Below, one piece after another: positions 7,392 to 15,271 of a DNA stretch of 22,901 nucleotides. The notes beneath the pieces were generated by a model that did not search any database, had not been told where the DNA came from, and saw only the letters and a list, made by a program, of their open reading frames with translations. Made by a program: the position numbers and the translations under genes. Origin of the DNA: Peptococcaceae bacterium (GTDB taxonomy: Bacteria; Bacillota; Peptococcia; Peptococcales; Peptococcaceae); NCBI GenBank assembly GCA_900759105.1, contig CAAETY010000021.1, forward strand, positions 1 through 22,901, in the 5' to 3' direction. Position 1 is the first letter of the stretch. Every line of letters begins with the position of its first letter.

Positions 7392-8344
7392 TGAAAGAAA
7401 TGTGGTTTGGGGATGCGCCTGAACTCATCATCAAAACGCCGGCAACATCTGCTAACATGGGTCCCGGCTTTGACTGCTTGGGGATGGCGGTTAATCTTCA
7501 TAACGAGCTTTGGCTCAAAATCCTGCCGGAAGGTGCAGAGTCTGTTATTTCTGTTGAAGGATACGGAGAAGGCACTTCGGATAATCTCGATAATGTGATT
7601 TACAAAACCTATGTCAATGCGTTTGAAAGCCATGGATTAGAAATAAAACCGGTGGCGATGCATTGCATCAATAGAGTGCCCTTTGCGCGCGGGCTGGGTT
7701 CCAGCTCTGCGGCTGCGGTAAGTGGCTTGACGGTAGCGCAAATTGTCAGCGGTAATCACTTTACAGAGGATGATATCATGCAAATGGCAACGGCCATTGA
7801 TGGTCATCCGGATAATGTGTTGCCTGCTATTTTAGGCGGCATTGTGATTGGTTGCATGAGCAATGAAGGGAAAGTCGTGGCACAAAAAATGTCACCATTA
7901 CCAAACCTTTACGCGTATGCGCTTATTCCCGACTATCCCCTTCCAACATCAATGGCACGTGCTGCAATGCCTGAAAGCTATAGCCGTGCGGATGTGGTGC
8001 ATAATTTAGGACATTTGGGCTATCTGGTGGCGGCGCTTGCAAACGGCTCTGTAGATGCGCTCAAAGATGCGTTCAGCGACCGTGTGCATGAGCCGTATAG
8101 GATGCCACTTATGCCGGGAATGGAAGAAGCAAAAGAAATTGCCTTGCGCAATGGTGCGCTGGCAGCATTGGTGAGTGGTGCCGGGTCTACAATGTTGATA
8201 TTGTCTGATGAACAAAGAGATTACAGAGATTCACAAAAAGCCCTTGAAAAATTAGGGTATGGTTCGGAGTTGATTGAAGTGGCGCCGATTGCGACCGGCG
8301 TACAAGTCTATAAAGATGGAATGGAGTTGGAATTATGGCCTTAA
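7388..8344 (+). CDS. thrB: Homoserine kinase
   Basis: GHMP-family kinase that phosphorylates homoserine to O-phosphohomoserine, the substrate of threonine synthase. The 318 residues match the family. TPATSANMGPGFDCLGMAV lies at the N-terminus, and the ATP-binding motif PFARGLGSSSAAAV is near residues 97-110. The C-terminal SGAGSTMLIL segment is the third GHMP motif. The start overlaps the hom stop by 4 nt (ATGA) and is preceded by GGAGGT (7374-7379); a second ATG immediately follows in frame at 7391. The gene overlaps lysC by 10 nt. No thrC lies in the operon, so threonine synthase must be encoded elsewhere. Confidence 0.95.
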   Translation: MMKEMWFGDAPELIIKTPATSANMGPGFDCLGMAVNLHNELWLKILPEGAESVISVEGYGEGTSDNLDNVIYKTYVNAFESHGLEIKPVAMHCINRVPFARGLGSSSAAAVSGLTVAQIVSGNHFTEDDIMQMATAIDGHPDNVLPAILGGIVIGCMSNEGKVVAQKMSPLPNLYAYALIPDYPLPTSMARAAMPESYSRADVVHNLGHLGYLVAALANGSVDALKDAFSDRVHEPYRMPLMPGMEEAKEIALRNGALAALVSGAGSTMLILSDEQRDYRDSQKALEKLGYGSELIEVAPIATGVQVYKDGMELELWP

Positions 8345-9564
8345 TTGTACAAAAATACGGCGGTACATCCGTCGCTAATCCAGATCGTGTGAAGTTTGTT
8401 GCGGAACATGTTGCAAAAACTCAACGCGCTGGAAATGATGTTGTGGTTGTTGTATCTGCACCTGCAGGAATGACGGATGACCTCACACATCGCGCATCTC
8501 AAATTAGTGAAATGCCAAGCCCTCGTGAAATGGATATGCTTTTGTCCACCGGGGAACAAATCTCTATTGCGTTGACGGCGATTGCATTACAGGAAATCGG
8601 TGTAAAATCTATTTCTTTCACTGGTCCTCAAGTATGCATTCGTACCGACGATGCCCATCAAAAAGCTCGTATTATGGACATCAATGCCAACAAAATCGGT
8701 CGCGAACTGGCTCAAGGGAAAGTTGTTGTTATTGCAGGCTTCCAAGGAATTAGTGAATTAGGTGAAATCACAACGTTGGGTCGTGGTGGTTCCGATACCA
8801 CTGCGGTGGCACTTGCTGCAGCGTTGGGTGCGGATGTATGTGAGATTTACACTGACGTTGATGGAGTCTATACTGCTGACCCACGCATTGTGCCAAATGC
8901 CAAGAAATTGAAGAAGATTTCTTATGATGAAATGCTTGAATTGGCAAGTCTAGGGGCAAAGGTGCTTCATCCACGCTCTGTAGAAGTTGCTAAACTTCAT
9001 GACGTAACATTGGCAGTACGCTCTAGCTTTAATACACACATAGGAGGAACTTACGTGGTTAAGTCTGAAGAACTTGAAAAAGAATATGCTGTTACCGGTA
9101 TTGCTTGCGATAAGAACGTTGCAAAGGTAAGTATTTTCGGTGTAGATGACCGTCCGGGGATTGCTGCTGAAGTATTTGGTGCATTGTCTGATGAAAAGAT
9201 CAGCGTTGATATGATTATTCAAAGTGCTGAAGTAGATAACCTTAATGACATCGTATTCACCATTGCGAAAAATGATGCAAAGCGTACCAAGATGATTATT
9301 GAAAATCTTAGAAACAGCTTGGGTTACCGTGAAGCAATTGTAGATGATAACGTGATAAAGATTTCTGCAGTGGGTGCCGGGATGGTTGGCGCGCATGGCG
9401 TTGCTGCTCGTATGTTTGCAGCATTACGTGATGCCGGCATTAACATTGATTTGATTAGTACTTCAGAAGTAAAGATTTCTGTTGTAATTGAACGTGATGA
9501 TGAAATGTTGAAGAAGGGCATGCAAGCTCTTCACGATGCCTTTGATTTGGCAAACATCGAATAA
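8335..9564 (+). CDS. lysC: Aspartate kinase (alpha chain, with internal beta start)
   Basis: Phosphorylates aspartate, the entry step to lysine, threonine, methionine and diaminopimelate. The 409 residues match LysC-type monofunctional kinases. KYGGTSV (residues 7-13) opens the kinase domain, followed by STGEQIS, FQGISELGEITTLGRGGSDTTAVALA (quoted in part as landmarks) and SLGAKVLHPRSVEVA. The last 145 or so residues form the paired ACT domains that bind lysine and/or threonine (GVDDRPGIAAEVFGAL; SAVGAGMVGAHGVAARMF). The start overlaps the end of thrB. Codons 236-241 embed a full ribosome site and an in-frame GTG, predicting a separate beta subunit. Placement with hom and thrB suggests a threonine-oriented isozyme, though effector specificity cannot be read here. 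Confidence 0.96.
   Translation: MALIVQKYGGTSVANPDRVKFVAEHVAKTQRAGNDVVVVVSAPAGMTDDLTHRASQISEMPSPREMDMLLSTGEQISIALTAIALQEIGVKSISFTGPQVCIRTDDAHQKARIMDINANKIGRELAQGKVVVIAGFQGISELGEITTLGRGGSDTTAVALAAALGADVCEIYTDVDGVYTADPRIVPNAKKLKKISYDEMLELASLGAKVLHPRSVEVAKLHDVTLAVRSSFNTHIGGTYVVKSEELEKEYAVTGIACDKNVAKVSIFGVDDRPGIAAEVFGALSDEKISVDMIIQSAEVDNLNDIVFTIAKNDAKRTKMIIENLRNSLGYREAIVDDNVIKISAVGAGMVGAHGVAARMFAALRDAGINIDLISTSEVKISVVIERDDEMLKKGMQALHDAFDLANIE
9041..9057 (+). promoter_or_regulatory. lysC: Internal ribosome site and GTG start for the LysC beta subunit
   Basis: Inside lysC, TAGGAGGA (9041-9048) is followed 7 nt later by GTG at 9055, in frame as codon 241. Initiation here would yield a 169-residue protein ending at 9564 and consisting of the two ACT domains. 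This matches B. subtilis aspartokinase II and Corynebacterium aspartokinase, which are alpha2-beta2 with beta made from an internal start. The site is stronger than the one for full-length lysC. Confidence 0.75.
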
Positions 9565-9581
9565 AATAATGATGGCTGTTA

Positions 9582-9620
9582 AACAAAACCGTTGAGATTA
9601 CCCTCAACGGTTTTGTTGTT
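9582..9620 (+). terminator. Terminator of the thrR-hom-thrB-lysC operon
   Basis: AACAAAACCGTTGAG (9582-9596) pairs perfectly with CTCAACGGTTTTGTT (9603-9617) over a 6-nt loop. The 3' arm contains TTTTGTTGTTT, giving a U-rich tail. Confidence 0.85.
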
Positions 9621-9687
9621 TGCAGAAAAAATGTAACAGTTAAGCGATATTGTCGCATCAATTTTTGGTGAAGTCTTGAAGGATTGC

Positions 9688-9696
9688 TGTTATAAT
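9688..9696 (+). promoter_or_regulatory. Extended -10 promoter upstream of the YhgE-type gene
   Basis: TGTTATAAT (9688-9696) is an extended -10 with a perfect TATAAT. No good -35 is visible at 16-18 bp (GTGAAG at 9668-9673). It lies 37 nt before the start codon. Confidence 0.55.
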
Positions 9697-9733
9697 GACA
9701 GTTGTTATCCTGTCGAACGCAAAGGAGGGAATT

Positions 9734-11941
9734 ATGAAAAAGCTGTTCAAAAATTGTGCCAGCGTCGGTGAGACGATGAGAATGACAAAGCTTTTGTTCA
9801 TTGCGCAGCTCAATCCTCTAAAAAGGAATCTAGCCGCAGGGTTGGTCTTCTTAGGACTCCTGCTGTTACCGCCCTTATATGCGTGGTTTAATATTGCCGC
9901 AAACTGGAATCCGTATGGTTTAACATCGAATTTGCAGGTGGCGGTAACGAATTTAGATGAAGGCACCGAAATTGAGGGCGTGAAAATAAACGTTGGCGAT
10001 AAGATTATTGATGCATTAAAAGGCAATGATAAGATAGGATGGGAATTTGTTTCTTATGAGAAGGGGCAGATTGGTGTACATTCAGGAAAATATTATGCGG
10101 CGTTGGTTATCCCAAGGGACTTTTCAGAACAAATAACCGGTTTTTTGCATGGGGATACGCAAACCGGGAAAATCAACTATTATATTAACGAAAAACAAAA
10201 TGCTATTTCTTCTAAGATTATGGGAACCGGGATGGATACCGTAAGTAATCAGATTGACCAGGCTTTTGTTGAGACGGTTACGAAAATTGTACTAGATACC
10301 CTCAAGGTAGCGGATAAGGAATTTGCTGAGTATAAGCCATCCTTGATGCGGATGCTGGATACCATGGATTTAGCGGCAGAAAATATGAACTTGTTCGTCA
10401 CGAACATGGATGAATTTGAAAAAATGTTGGATAAGATGGAGTCCTTATCCAAAAGTGCTGAAAGCACATTACCGGCGGCCAGTGAAGCTCTAAAAGATGC
10501 ATCGGATTTGACGTTGAGTGCGCAGGATACCTTGCAGGCGTCAAAATCTACAGTGAATGATATTGAGCGATTGCTGGAACAAGGTGTGAGTGGGCTCAAT
10601 GTTTTCACCGGAGAGCTTACAAGTATAGCTGAACGGTTAAATGGTAAGAGTGGTGAAAACGTTGATTCGGCTAAAAATGTAATGCAAGACATGATTGATA
10701 CCATGAATGATTTGCGCCGACACGTGCAAACTCTTGCTGATAATATGGAACGATTCAATCAAATGCTTGTTAAACCGGTGGATGCCATTAGCGCCTTTGT
10801 GCGTCAATTGGATGCCCTGGAAGTCAATTTGACAAAAAAAGTTGATCGTTTAATGGACCTAAAAGATGAGCTTGGCAAAGCAGGTACAGATATAACCGAT
10901 GTAACCAATGAAGTAGTCGATATTGTTAACGAAGTAAATGATACGGTTACCGATATATGGAATAATTACAATACCAATGTGTCATCGACCTTACAGGGGT
11001 CTGTAAGTCAGCTTAGTAAGACATTGGATTCAACCTATAAGCTTTTACAGAGTATGAGTGGATTGATTCCGGAAGTGGATGGGGTGCTTGGAACCGTTCG
11101 GAGTATGGAACCTGTTGGTACAGACACCTTAGATAAAATCAAGAGCGTTCTTAAGAAAACGCAGACGCTGATTGAAAAACAAACAAATGATATTCGCCAA
11201 TTGGATGAGGATGAAAAACTCAATAAAGTGGTGGAATTTATTCAACAAGATGTGGAAAAACAGAGTGCATTTTTGAGTCGACCGGTTGAAATGACAACCA
11301 ATCGTATTTTCCCGGTATCTAACTACGGGAGTGGGATGTCACCGTTCTATACGACACTTGCGATTTGGGTTGGCTGTTTGCTAATGATGGCGATGATAAG
11401 CACGATTAACGAAAAAGGTATCGAGGCATATCCAAATGCCAGAATCACGCCAATGTATTTGTCGCGATTGGCACTTTATCAGATTATTTCTGTTTTTCAA
11501 TGTACGGTGATTGCGCTCGGGGATTTATTTCTGTTGAAAGTTGACTGTATGCACCCGTGGCTCTTTGTGCTATTATGTATACTAATCGGTCAGATATTCT
11601 CGATATTTATATTCTCGCTTGTATTTACTTTCTCGGCGATTGGGAAAGCGTTGGCGATTATTACCTTGGTATTGCAGATTGCCGCCAGCGGTGGGACGTT
11701 CCCTATTGAGATGACGCCAACATTTTTCCAATTGATTCATCCGTTGTTGCCGTTTACCTATTGTATTAGTGCAATGCGTGAAGTGTGTTTTGGAATATAT
11801 GGACCTGTCTTTGTAAAGGATTTGTCCATCATGGCGCTGATTCCGATTGTTTCGGTGGCACTTGTGATTATTTTTGGTCCGGTGCTACGTAGATTTGTTG
11901 ATTTCTTTGAAACATCTATGAAGAAAAGTGGATTGATGTAA
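9734..11941 (+). CDS. YhgE/Pip-family membrane protein (ABC-2-like permease)
   Basis: Membrane protein of the YhgE/Pip family, related to the phage infection protein of lactococci and to EsaA of type VII secretion; the substrate is unknown. The 735 residues begin at ATG 9734, preceded by AAAGGAGG (9721-9728); the open frame extends 13 codons further, through the -10 box, so a longer start is unlikely. One transmembrane helix (about 33-53) ends in PPLYAWFNIAANWNPYG, the family signature. A large extracytoplasmic region (about 55-535) follows, with a long, probably coiled-coil stretch rich in D, E, K, L, S and T from about residue 170 to 500. The C-terminal part (about 540-735) holds five or so hydrophobic segments like an ABC-2 permease. 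No ATPase gene is adjacent. It is followed after 27 nt by a small membrane protein gene. Confidence 0.85.
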   Translation: MKKLFKNCASVGETMRMTKLLFIAQLNPLKRNLAAGLVFLGLLLLPPLYAWFNIAANWNPYGLTSNLQVAVTNLDEGTEIEGVKINVGDKIIDALKGNDKIGWEFVSYEKGQIGVHSGKYYAALVIPRDFSEQITGFLHGDTQTGKINYYINEKQNAISSKIMGTGMDTVSNQIDQAFVETVTKIVLDTLKVADKEFAEYKPSLMRMLDTMDLAAENMNLFVTNMDEFEKMLDKMESLSKSAESTLPAASEALKDASDLTLSAQDTLQASKSTVNDIERLLEQGVSGLNVFTGELTSIAERLNGKSGENVDSAKNVMQDMIDTMNDLRRHVQTLADNMERFNQMLVKPVDAISAFVRQLDALEVNLTKKVDRLMDLKDELGKAGTDITDVTNEVVDIVNEVNDTVTDIWNNYNTNVSSTLQGSVSQLSKTLDSTYKLLQSMSGLIPEVDGVLGTVRSMEPVGTDTLDKIKSVLKKTQTLIEKQTNDIRQLDEDEKLNKVVEFIQQDVEKQSAFLSRPVEMTTNRIFPVSNYGSGMSPFYTTLAIWVGCLLMMAMISTINEKGIEAYPNARITPMYLSRLALYQIISVFQCTVIALGDLFLLKVDCMHPWLFVLLCILIGQIFSIFIFSLVFTFSAIGKALAIITLVLQIAASGGTFPIEMTPTFFQLIHPLLPFTYCISAMREVCFGIYGPVFVKDLSIMALIPIVSVALVIIFGPVLRRFVDFFETSMKKSGLM

Positions 11942-11968
11942 AATTTATTGTGGAAAGGGTTTGTAGGA

Positions 11969-12358
11969 ATGGCAGTAAAAAAATCTCGTACCGGTAAAAA
12001 GAAAAGACCGCAATACGGTCCGCAAGGGCAAAAGGTGAACGAAGTGCCTGCGTTGACAGAAGAGCAAATTAAAAACTATAAAAATGCACGCCGTGCAAAT
12101 TATGCATCCATCGGTTTGCTTATTGTAGCGATGATTATGCTCTTGTTTGCGCCAAATGCATATGACGGCAACGTATCAAATGCGATTCTTGTGTTGATTG
12201 CGTATGTACTTACCATCATTGCCGGCGGTTTGATTCTTTATACTAAAGATTATGTGGTGCCGGATCGTGTGAAGATGACAAAGATTACTGCGTGGGTTAT
12301 GATTGGCGTAGGGATATTTGGGATTGCTTTTACACTTTTTAGCATTTTTGCCGTGTAA
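11969..12358 (+). CDS. Small membrane protein of unknown function, three predicted helices
   Basis: I do not recognise this family. The 129-residue product starts with a strongly basic cytoplasmic tail (MAVKKSRTGKKKRPQYGPQG) and a short polar region. Three hydrophobic segments follow at about residues 46-62, 72-91 and 107-128, with a charged loop KDYVVPDRVKMTK between the last two. There are no cysteines, histidines or catalytic motifs. ATG 11969 is preferred: AAAGGG (11954-11959) lies 9 nt upstream, and a TTG further up would sit against the preceding stop. It lies 27 nt after the YhgE-type gene with no terminator between, so the two are probably co-transcribed. A stabilising partner or an independent envelope protein are both possible. 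Confidence 0.75.
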   Translation: MAVKKSRTGKKKRPQYGPQGQKVNEVPALTEEQIKNYKNARRANYASIGLLIVAMIMLLFAPNAYDGNVSNAILVLIAYVLTIIAGGLILYTKDYVVPDRVKMTKITAWVMIGVGIFGIAFTLFSIFAV

Positions 12359-12370
12359 TTAAAAACAAAC

Positions 12371-12408
12371 AAAAAGCTCGGTCATTCATTTGAATGGTCG
12401 AGCTTTTT
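12371..12408. terminator. Bidirectional terminator between convergent genes
   Basis: An 18-bp stem from AAAAAGCTCGGTCATTCA (12371-12388) and TGAATGGTCGAGCTTTTT (12391-12408) contains two G-U pairs and folds around a TT turn. The A-run/T-run flanks let it work both ways, for the + strand membrane genes and for the minus-strand cyclo-ligase gene ending at 12421. Confidence 0.85.
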
Positions 12409-12420
12409 TGTTGGTCGTTT

Positions 12421-13005
12421 CTATTTGGAAAAATGAGTGCGGGTTTTAATGTGCGTGTGTGGGGTGACGACTTCCGGCACGTGATAATCGGTGGCTTCGT
12501 AGGGCAATGCCGTGCCAACCAGTTGACAGTTAAAGCCGGCGGCGAGCATCGTGCAGTGGGTTGGAAGTTTTGGCAGAAAACGGTCGTAGTAGCCGGCGCC
12601 GTAGCCCAAACGTGTACCGTATGGGTCAAAGAGTAGCCCGGGAATCAGACAGAAGTCGATGCTTTCAATGTCGATGGGTTCCGCCACCTCCTGTGGAATT
12701 TCAAGCAGACTTCCTAATGTGGTTACAAGCGGGGTATCCGGTGTGTATAGGCACGGTTTCATTTGATGCTCCGGATAGCAAACGGTAAGTGCAACGGTTT
12801 TTCCGTTTGCCCAAGCGTTTTCGATGAGTGGGGCAGTATCCCATTCGCTGCCGAAACTCAAAAAGAGTAATACGGTTTTTGCACGTTGCCAGCGGGGATC
12901 GTGGATGATTGAGGCACAGATAGCGTTGGCTTGCAATTGGCGTTCTTCGGGGAAAAGCGCTTTGCGCGCCTCTTTGCCGAGCTTGCGCCATTGGTCTTTT
13001 GTCAT
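12421..13005 (-). CDS. 5-formyltetrahydrofolate cyclo-ligase
   Basis: ATP-dependent MTHFS (YgfA/Fau/YqgN family) that converts 5-formyl-THF to 5,10-methenyl-THF and so recycles a stored or inhibitory folate. The 194 residues match the family. The N-terminus KDQWRKLGKEARKAL has the basic residues that contact ATP, and the hallmark PGLLFDPYGTRLGYGAGYYDRFL is in the C-terminal half (shown here as a landmark, motif core GYGAGYYDR). ATG at 13005 (read on the minus strand) is preceded by AAGGAGGGAG. It is the only minus-strand gene in the window, convergent with the membrane genes and divergent from groES. Its base composition is somewhat more GC-rich than its neighbours. Confidence 0.95.
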   Translation of the reverse strand: MTKDQWRKLGKEARKALFPEERQLQANAICASIIHDPRWQRAKTVLLFLSFGSEWDTAPLIENAWANGKTVALTVCYPEHQMKPCLYTPDTPLVTTLGSLLEIPQEVAEPIDIESIDFCLIPGLLFDPYGTRLGYGAGYYDRFLPKLPTHCTMLAAGFNCQLVGTALPYEATDYHVPEVVTPHTHIKTRTHFSK

Positions 13006-13026
13006 AGTTTCTCCCTCCTTGAGAAC

Positions 13027-13055
13027 AGTATAGTGCGCTCAAGATGTTGGCGCAA
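13027..13055 (-). promoter_or_regulatory. Promoter of the cyclo-ligase gene
   Basis: On the minus strand TTGCGC (13055-13050) and TATACT (13032-13027) are separated by exactly 17 bp. The start codon lies 21 nt downstream of the -10. Confidence 0.65.
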
Positions 13056-13103
13056 GAATTTTGCAGATGGGATTGAGAAACGTTGAAAAAAGAAGGAAAA
13101 CGC

Positions 13104-13132
13104 TTGCAATTTTAAATAGATGTGATATTATA
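13104..13132 (+). promoter_or_regulatory. groESL promoter
   Basis: TTGCAA (13104-13109) with ATTATA (13127-13132, 17-bp spacer) or TATTAT (13126-13131, 16-bp spacer) fits a housekeeping sigma-A promoter. Transcription would begin near 13139, immediately before CIRCE. Confidence 0.7.
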
Positions 13133-13142
13133 AATATAGTAA

Positions 13143-13169
13143 TTAGCACTCTAATTGATAGAGTGCTAA
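13143..13169. promoter_or_regulatory. CIRCE operator (HrcA binding site)
   Basis: TTAGCACTC, 9-bp spacer, GAGTGCTAA: an exact match to the conserved CIRCE element. HrcA binds it to repress chaperone genes until heat stress. It lies at the predicted transcription start of groES. hrcA itself is not in the window. Confidence 0.97.
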
Positions 13170-13204
13170 TAATTCCTGAAATGCTATTAAGGAGGCTTTT
13201 ATAT

Positions 13205-13492
13205 ATGAATATCAGACCATTAGGTGACAAGGTTGTTGTAAAACCTGTCAAGATTGAAGAAAAAACTCAGAGCGGAATTGTGCTTCCGGGCTCTGCTCAT
13301 GAAAAGCAATACCAAGGGACCGTGCTTGCGGTAGGTTCCGGTTACAGAACCGAACAAGGTGAACGCATTCCGCTGGATATTAAAGAAGGCGACAAAATTG
13401 CATATACCCCTGAAGCTGGCGTTGGCTTAAAGTACGATGGGGAAGAATACGTTATTTTGAACGAAAGAGACATTCTTGTCGTTTTAGACTAA
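13205..13492 (+). CDS. groES: Co-chaperonin GroES
   Basis: The 10-kDa lid of the GroEL chaperonin, forming a heptameric cap over the folding chamber in the cytoplasm. The 95 residues have normal length. Recognisable are the N-terminal NIRPLGDKVVVK, the mobile loop EEKTQSGIVLPGSA that binds GroEL, and the C-terminal YVILNERDILVV. ATG 13205 is preceded by AAGGAGG (13189-13195). It is first gene of the CIRCE-controlled operon, with groEL 21 nt downstream. Confidence 0.98.
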   Translation: MNIRPLGDKVVVKPVKIEEKTQSGIVLPGSAHEKQYQGTVLAVGSGYRTEQGERIPLDIKEGDKIAYTPEAGVGLKYDGEEYVILNERDILVVLD

Positions 13493-13513
13493 TTTAGGAG
13501 GCTATTATATATT

Positions 13514-15136
13514 ATGGCAAAAGAAATTCGTTTTGACGCAGAAGCACGTGCTGCACTTGAAACCGGCGTTAATGCAGTTGCTGACGCTGTTCGTGTGACC
13601 CTCGGGCCTAAGGGTCGTAATGTTGTATTATCCCGCCCATTTGGTGCACCGGTTATCACCAATGACGGTGTAACCATCGCTCGTGAAATTGATCTTGAAG
13701 ATCCATTCGAAAACATGGGTGCTCAACTTTTGAAGGAAGTTTCCACCAAGACCAACGATGTTGCCGGTGATGGTACTACCACAGCGACTGTGTTGGCACA
13801 AGCAATGGTTCGTGAAGGTTTGAAAAACATTGCTGCTGGTGCAAATCCAATGATTCTCCGCAAGGGGATGCAAGCTGCAACCGAACGCGCTGTTGAAGAA
13901 ATTGGCAAAATCAGCCAACCAATTCAAAGCAAGGAATCTATTGCACAAGTAGCTGCAATTTCCTCTGCTGACGATGAAATCGGTAAGCTCATCGCTGATG
14001 CAATGGAAGTTGTTGGCAATGACGGCGTAATCACTGTTGAAGATTCCAAAACCTTCGGTACCACCATGGAAGTGGTTGAAGGGATGCAATTTGACCGTGG
14101 TTATATCTCTCCATACATGGTAACCAACACTGAAAAGATGGTTGCTACTTTGGATGATCCATACATTCTTGTTACCGATAAGAAAATTACCAATATCCAA
14201 GAAATCCTTCCTGTATTGGAACAAATTGTGAAGACTGGCAAAGCACTCCTCATCATCGCTGAAGATGTAGAAGGTGAAGCACTTACCACCATGATTTTGA
14301 ACCGTCTCCGTGGTACCTTTACTTGCGTGGCTGTTAAAGCGCCTGGCTTTGGCGATCGTCGCAAGGAAATGCTGAAGGATATCGCTATTTTGACCGGTGC
14401 TACCGTAGTGACCGATGAACTCGGCTACAAGCTTGAAGATACTACCATTGATATGCTAGGTAGTGCACGTCAAATTAACGTTGACAAGGAAAATACCACC
14501 ATCGTTGATGGTCGTGGCGCAAAGGATGCTATCGAAGCTCGCGTAGAACAACTTCATCGTTTAATCGAAGAAACTACCTCAGATTTCGATCGCGAAAAAT
14601 ATCAAGAACGCCTTGCTAAGCTTGCAGGTGGTGTAGCTGTGCTTCAAGTTGGTGCTGCAACTGAAACTGAATTGACCGAAAAGAAGCATCGTATTGAAGA
14701 CGCCCTTTCTGCAACCAAGGCTGCAGTAGAAGAAGGGATTGTTGCAGGTGGTGGTACCGCCCTCATCAATATCCTTGCTGCATTGGAAGAAATTACATTG
14801 GAAGATGCTGACGCAATGACCGGTGTAAACATTGTGAAGAAGGCACTCGAAGCACCTGTTCGTCAAATTGCTGAAAACGCTGGTGTTGAAGGTAGCGTTG
14901 TTTGCGAACATGTGAAAGGGCTTCCTACCGGTGAAGGGTACAATGCGTTGAAGGGCTGCTATGAAAATATGATTGAAGCTGGCGTTATCGACCCTGCAAA
15001 GGTTACCAGAAGCGCTCTTCAAAATGCTGTAAGTATCGCAAGCATGATTCTTACCACCGAAACCCTCGTTGCTGATACTGCGAAGGAAGATCCTATGGCA
15101 GCAGCTGGCGGTGCCGGTGGCATGGGTATGATGTAA
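13514..15136 (+). CDS. groEL: Chaperonin GroEL
   Basis: The 60-kDa chaperonin that folds proteins in an ATP-driven double ring. The 540 residues are full length. The ATP-site segments VTLGPKGRNVVL and NDVAGDGTTTATVL are present, as is the KAPGFGDRRKEML segment and the glycine-rich GIVAGGGTAL motif; the protein ends in GGAGGMGMM, the usual Gly-Met tail. TAGGAGG (13496-13502) precedes ATG 13514. It is co-transcribed with groES under CIRCE control. It appears to be a standard, complete housekeeping copy. Confidence 0.98.
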   Translation: MAKEIRFDAEARAALETGVNAVADAVRVTLGPKGRNVVLSRPFGAPVITNDGVTIAREIDLEDPFENMGAQLLKEVSTKTNDVAGDGTTTATVLAQAMVREGLKNIAAGANPMILRKGMQAATERAVEEIGKISQPIQSKESIAQVAAISSADDEIGKLIADAMEVVGNDGVITVEDSKTFGTTMEVVEGMQFDRGYISPYMVTNTEKMVATLDDPYILVTDKKITNIQEILPVLEQIVKTGKALLIIAEDVEGEALTTMILNRLRGTFTCVAVKAPGFGDRRKEMLKDIAILTGATVVTDELGYKLEDTTIDMLGSARQINVDKENTTIVDGRGAKDAIEARVEQLHRLIEETTSDFDREKYQERLAKLAGGVAVLQVGAATETELTEKKHRIEDALSATKAAVEEGIVAGGGTALINILAALEEITLEDADAMTGVNIVKKALEAPVRQIAENAGVEGSVVCEHVKGLPTGEGYNALKGCYENMIEAGVIDPAKVTRSALQNAVSIASMILTTETLVADTAKEDPMAAAGGAGGMGMM

Positions 15137-15174
15137 TTTTTTGCGGAGTATCCTAGCCTAATCCCTAAGGGGTA

Positions 15175-15183
15175 TGGTATAAT
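15175..15183 (+). promoter_or_regulatory. Extended -10 promoter candidate for the Mrp gene
   Basis: TGGTATAAT (15175-15183) is an extended -10; no clear -35 lies 16-18 bp upstream. A transcript would start near 15190, just before the hairpin at 15197-15230, with an approximately 80-nt leader. Confidence 0.45.
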
Positions 15184-15196
15184 TAAATAGATTTCG

Positions 15197-15230
15197 ACAA
15201 GCGGACGTGATTGCAAAATCATCCGCTTGT
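15197..15230 (+). other. Hairpin between groEL and the Mrp gene
   Basis: ACAAGCGGA (15197-15205) pairs with TCCGCTTGT (15222-15230), and TGATT (15208-15212) with AATCA (15217-15221) inside it. The following TGTGTTTATG is only weakly T-rich, so it could be a weak groEL terminator. It could equally be the 5' end structure of the downstream transcript. Confidence 0.5.
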
Positions 15231-15271
15231 TGTGTTTATGGCTTGTTGCCCTATGAAAGGAGTATGTGTTT

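Noticed and set aside
9658..10026. Minus-strand open frame overlapping the start of the YhgE-type gene.
   Set aside because: It covers the promoter and N-terminal helix of a well-supported gene and resembles nothing known.
12394..12636. Plus-strand open frames opposite the cyclo-ligase gene.
   Set aside because: The cyclo-ligase on the minus strand has clear motifs, promoter and ribosome site; these frames have none and begin in the terminator.
13628..14224. Minus-strand open frame opposite groEL.
   Set aside because: No ribosome site, no motif, and completely within a well-conserved groEL.
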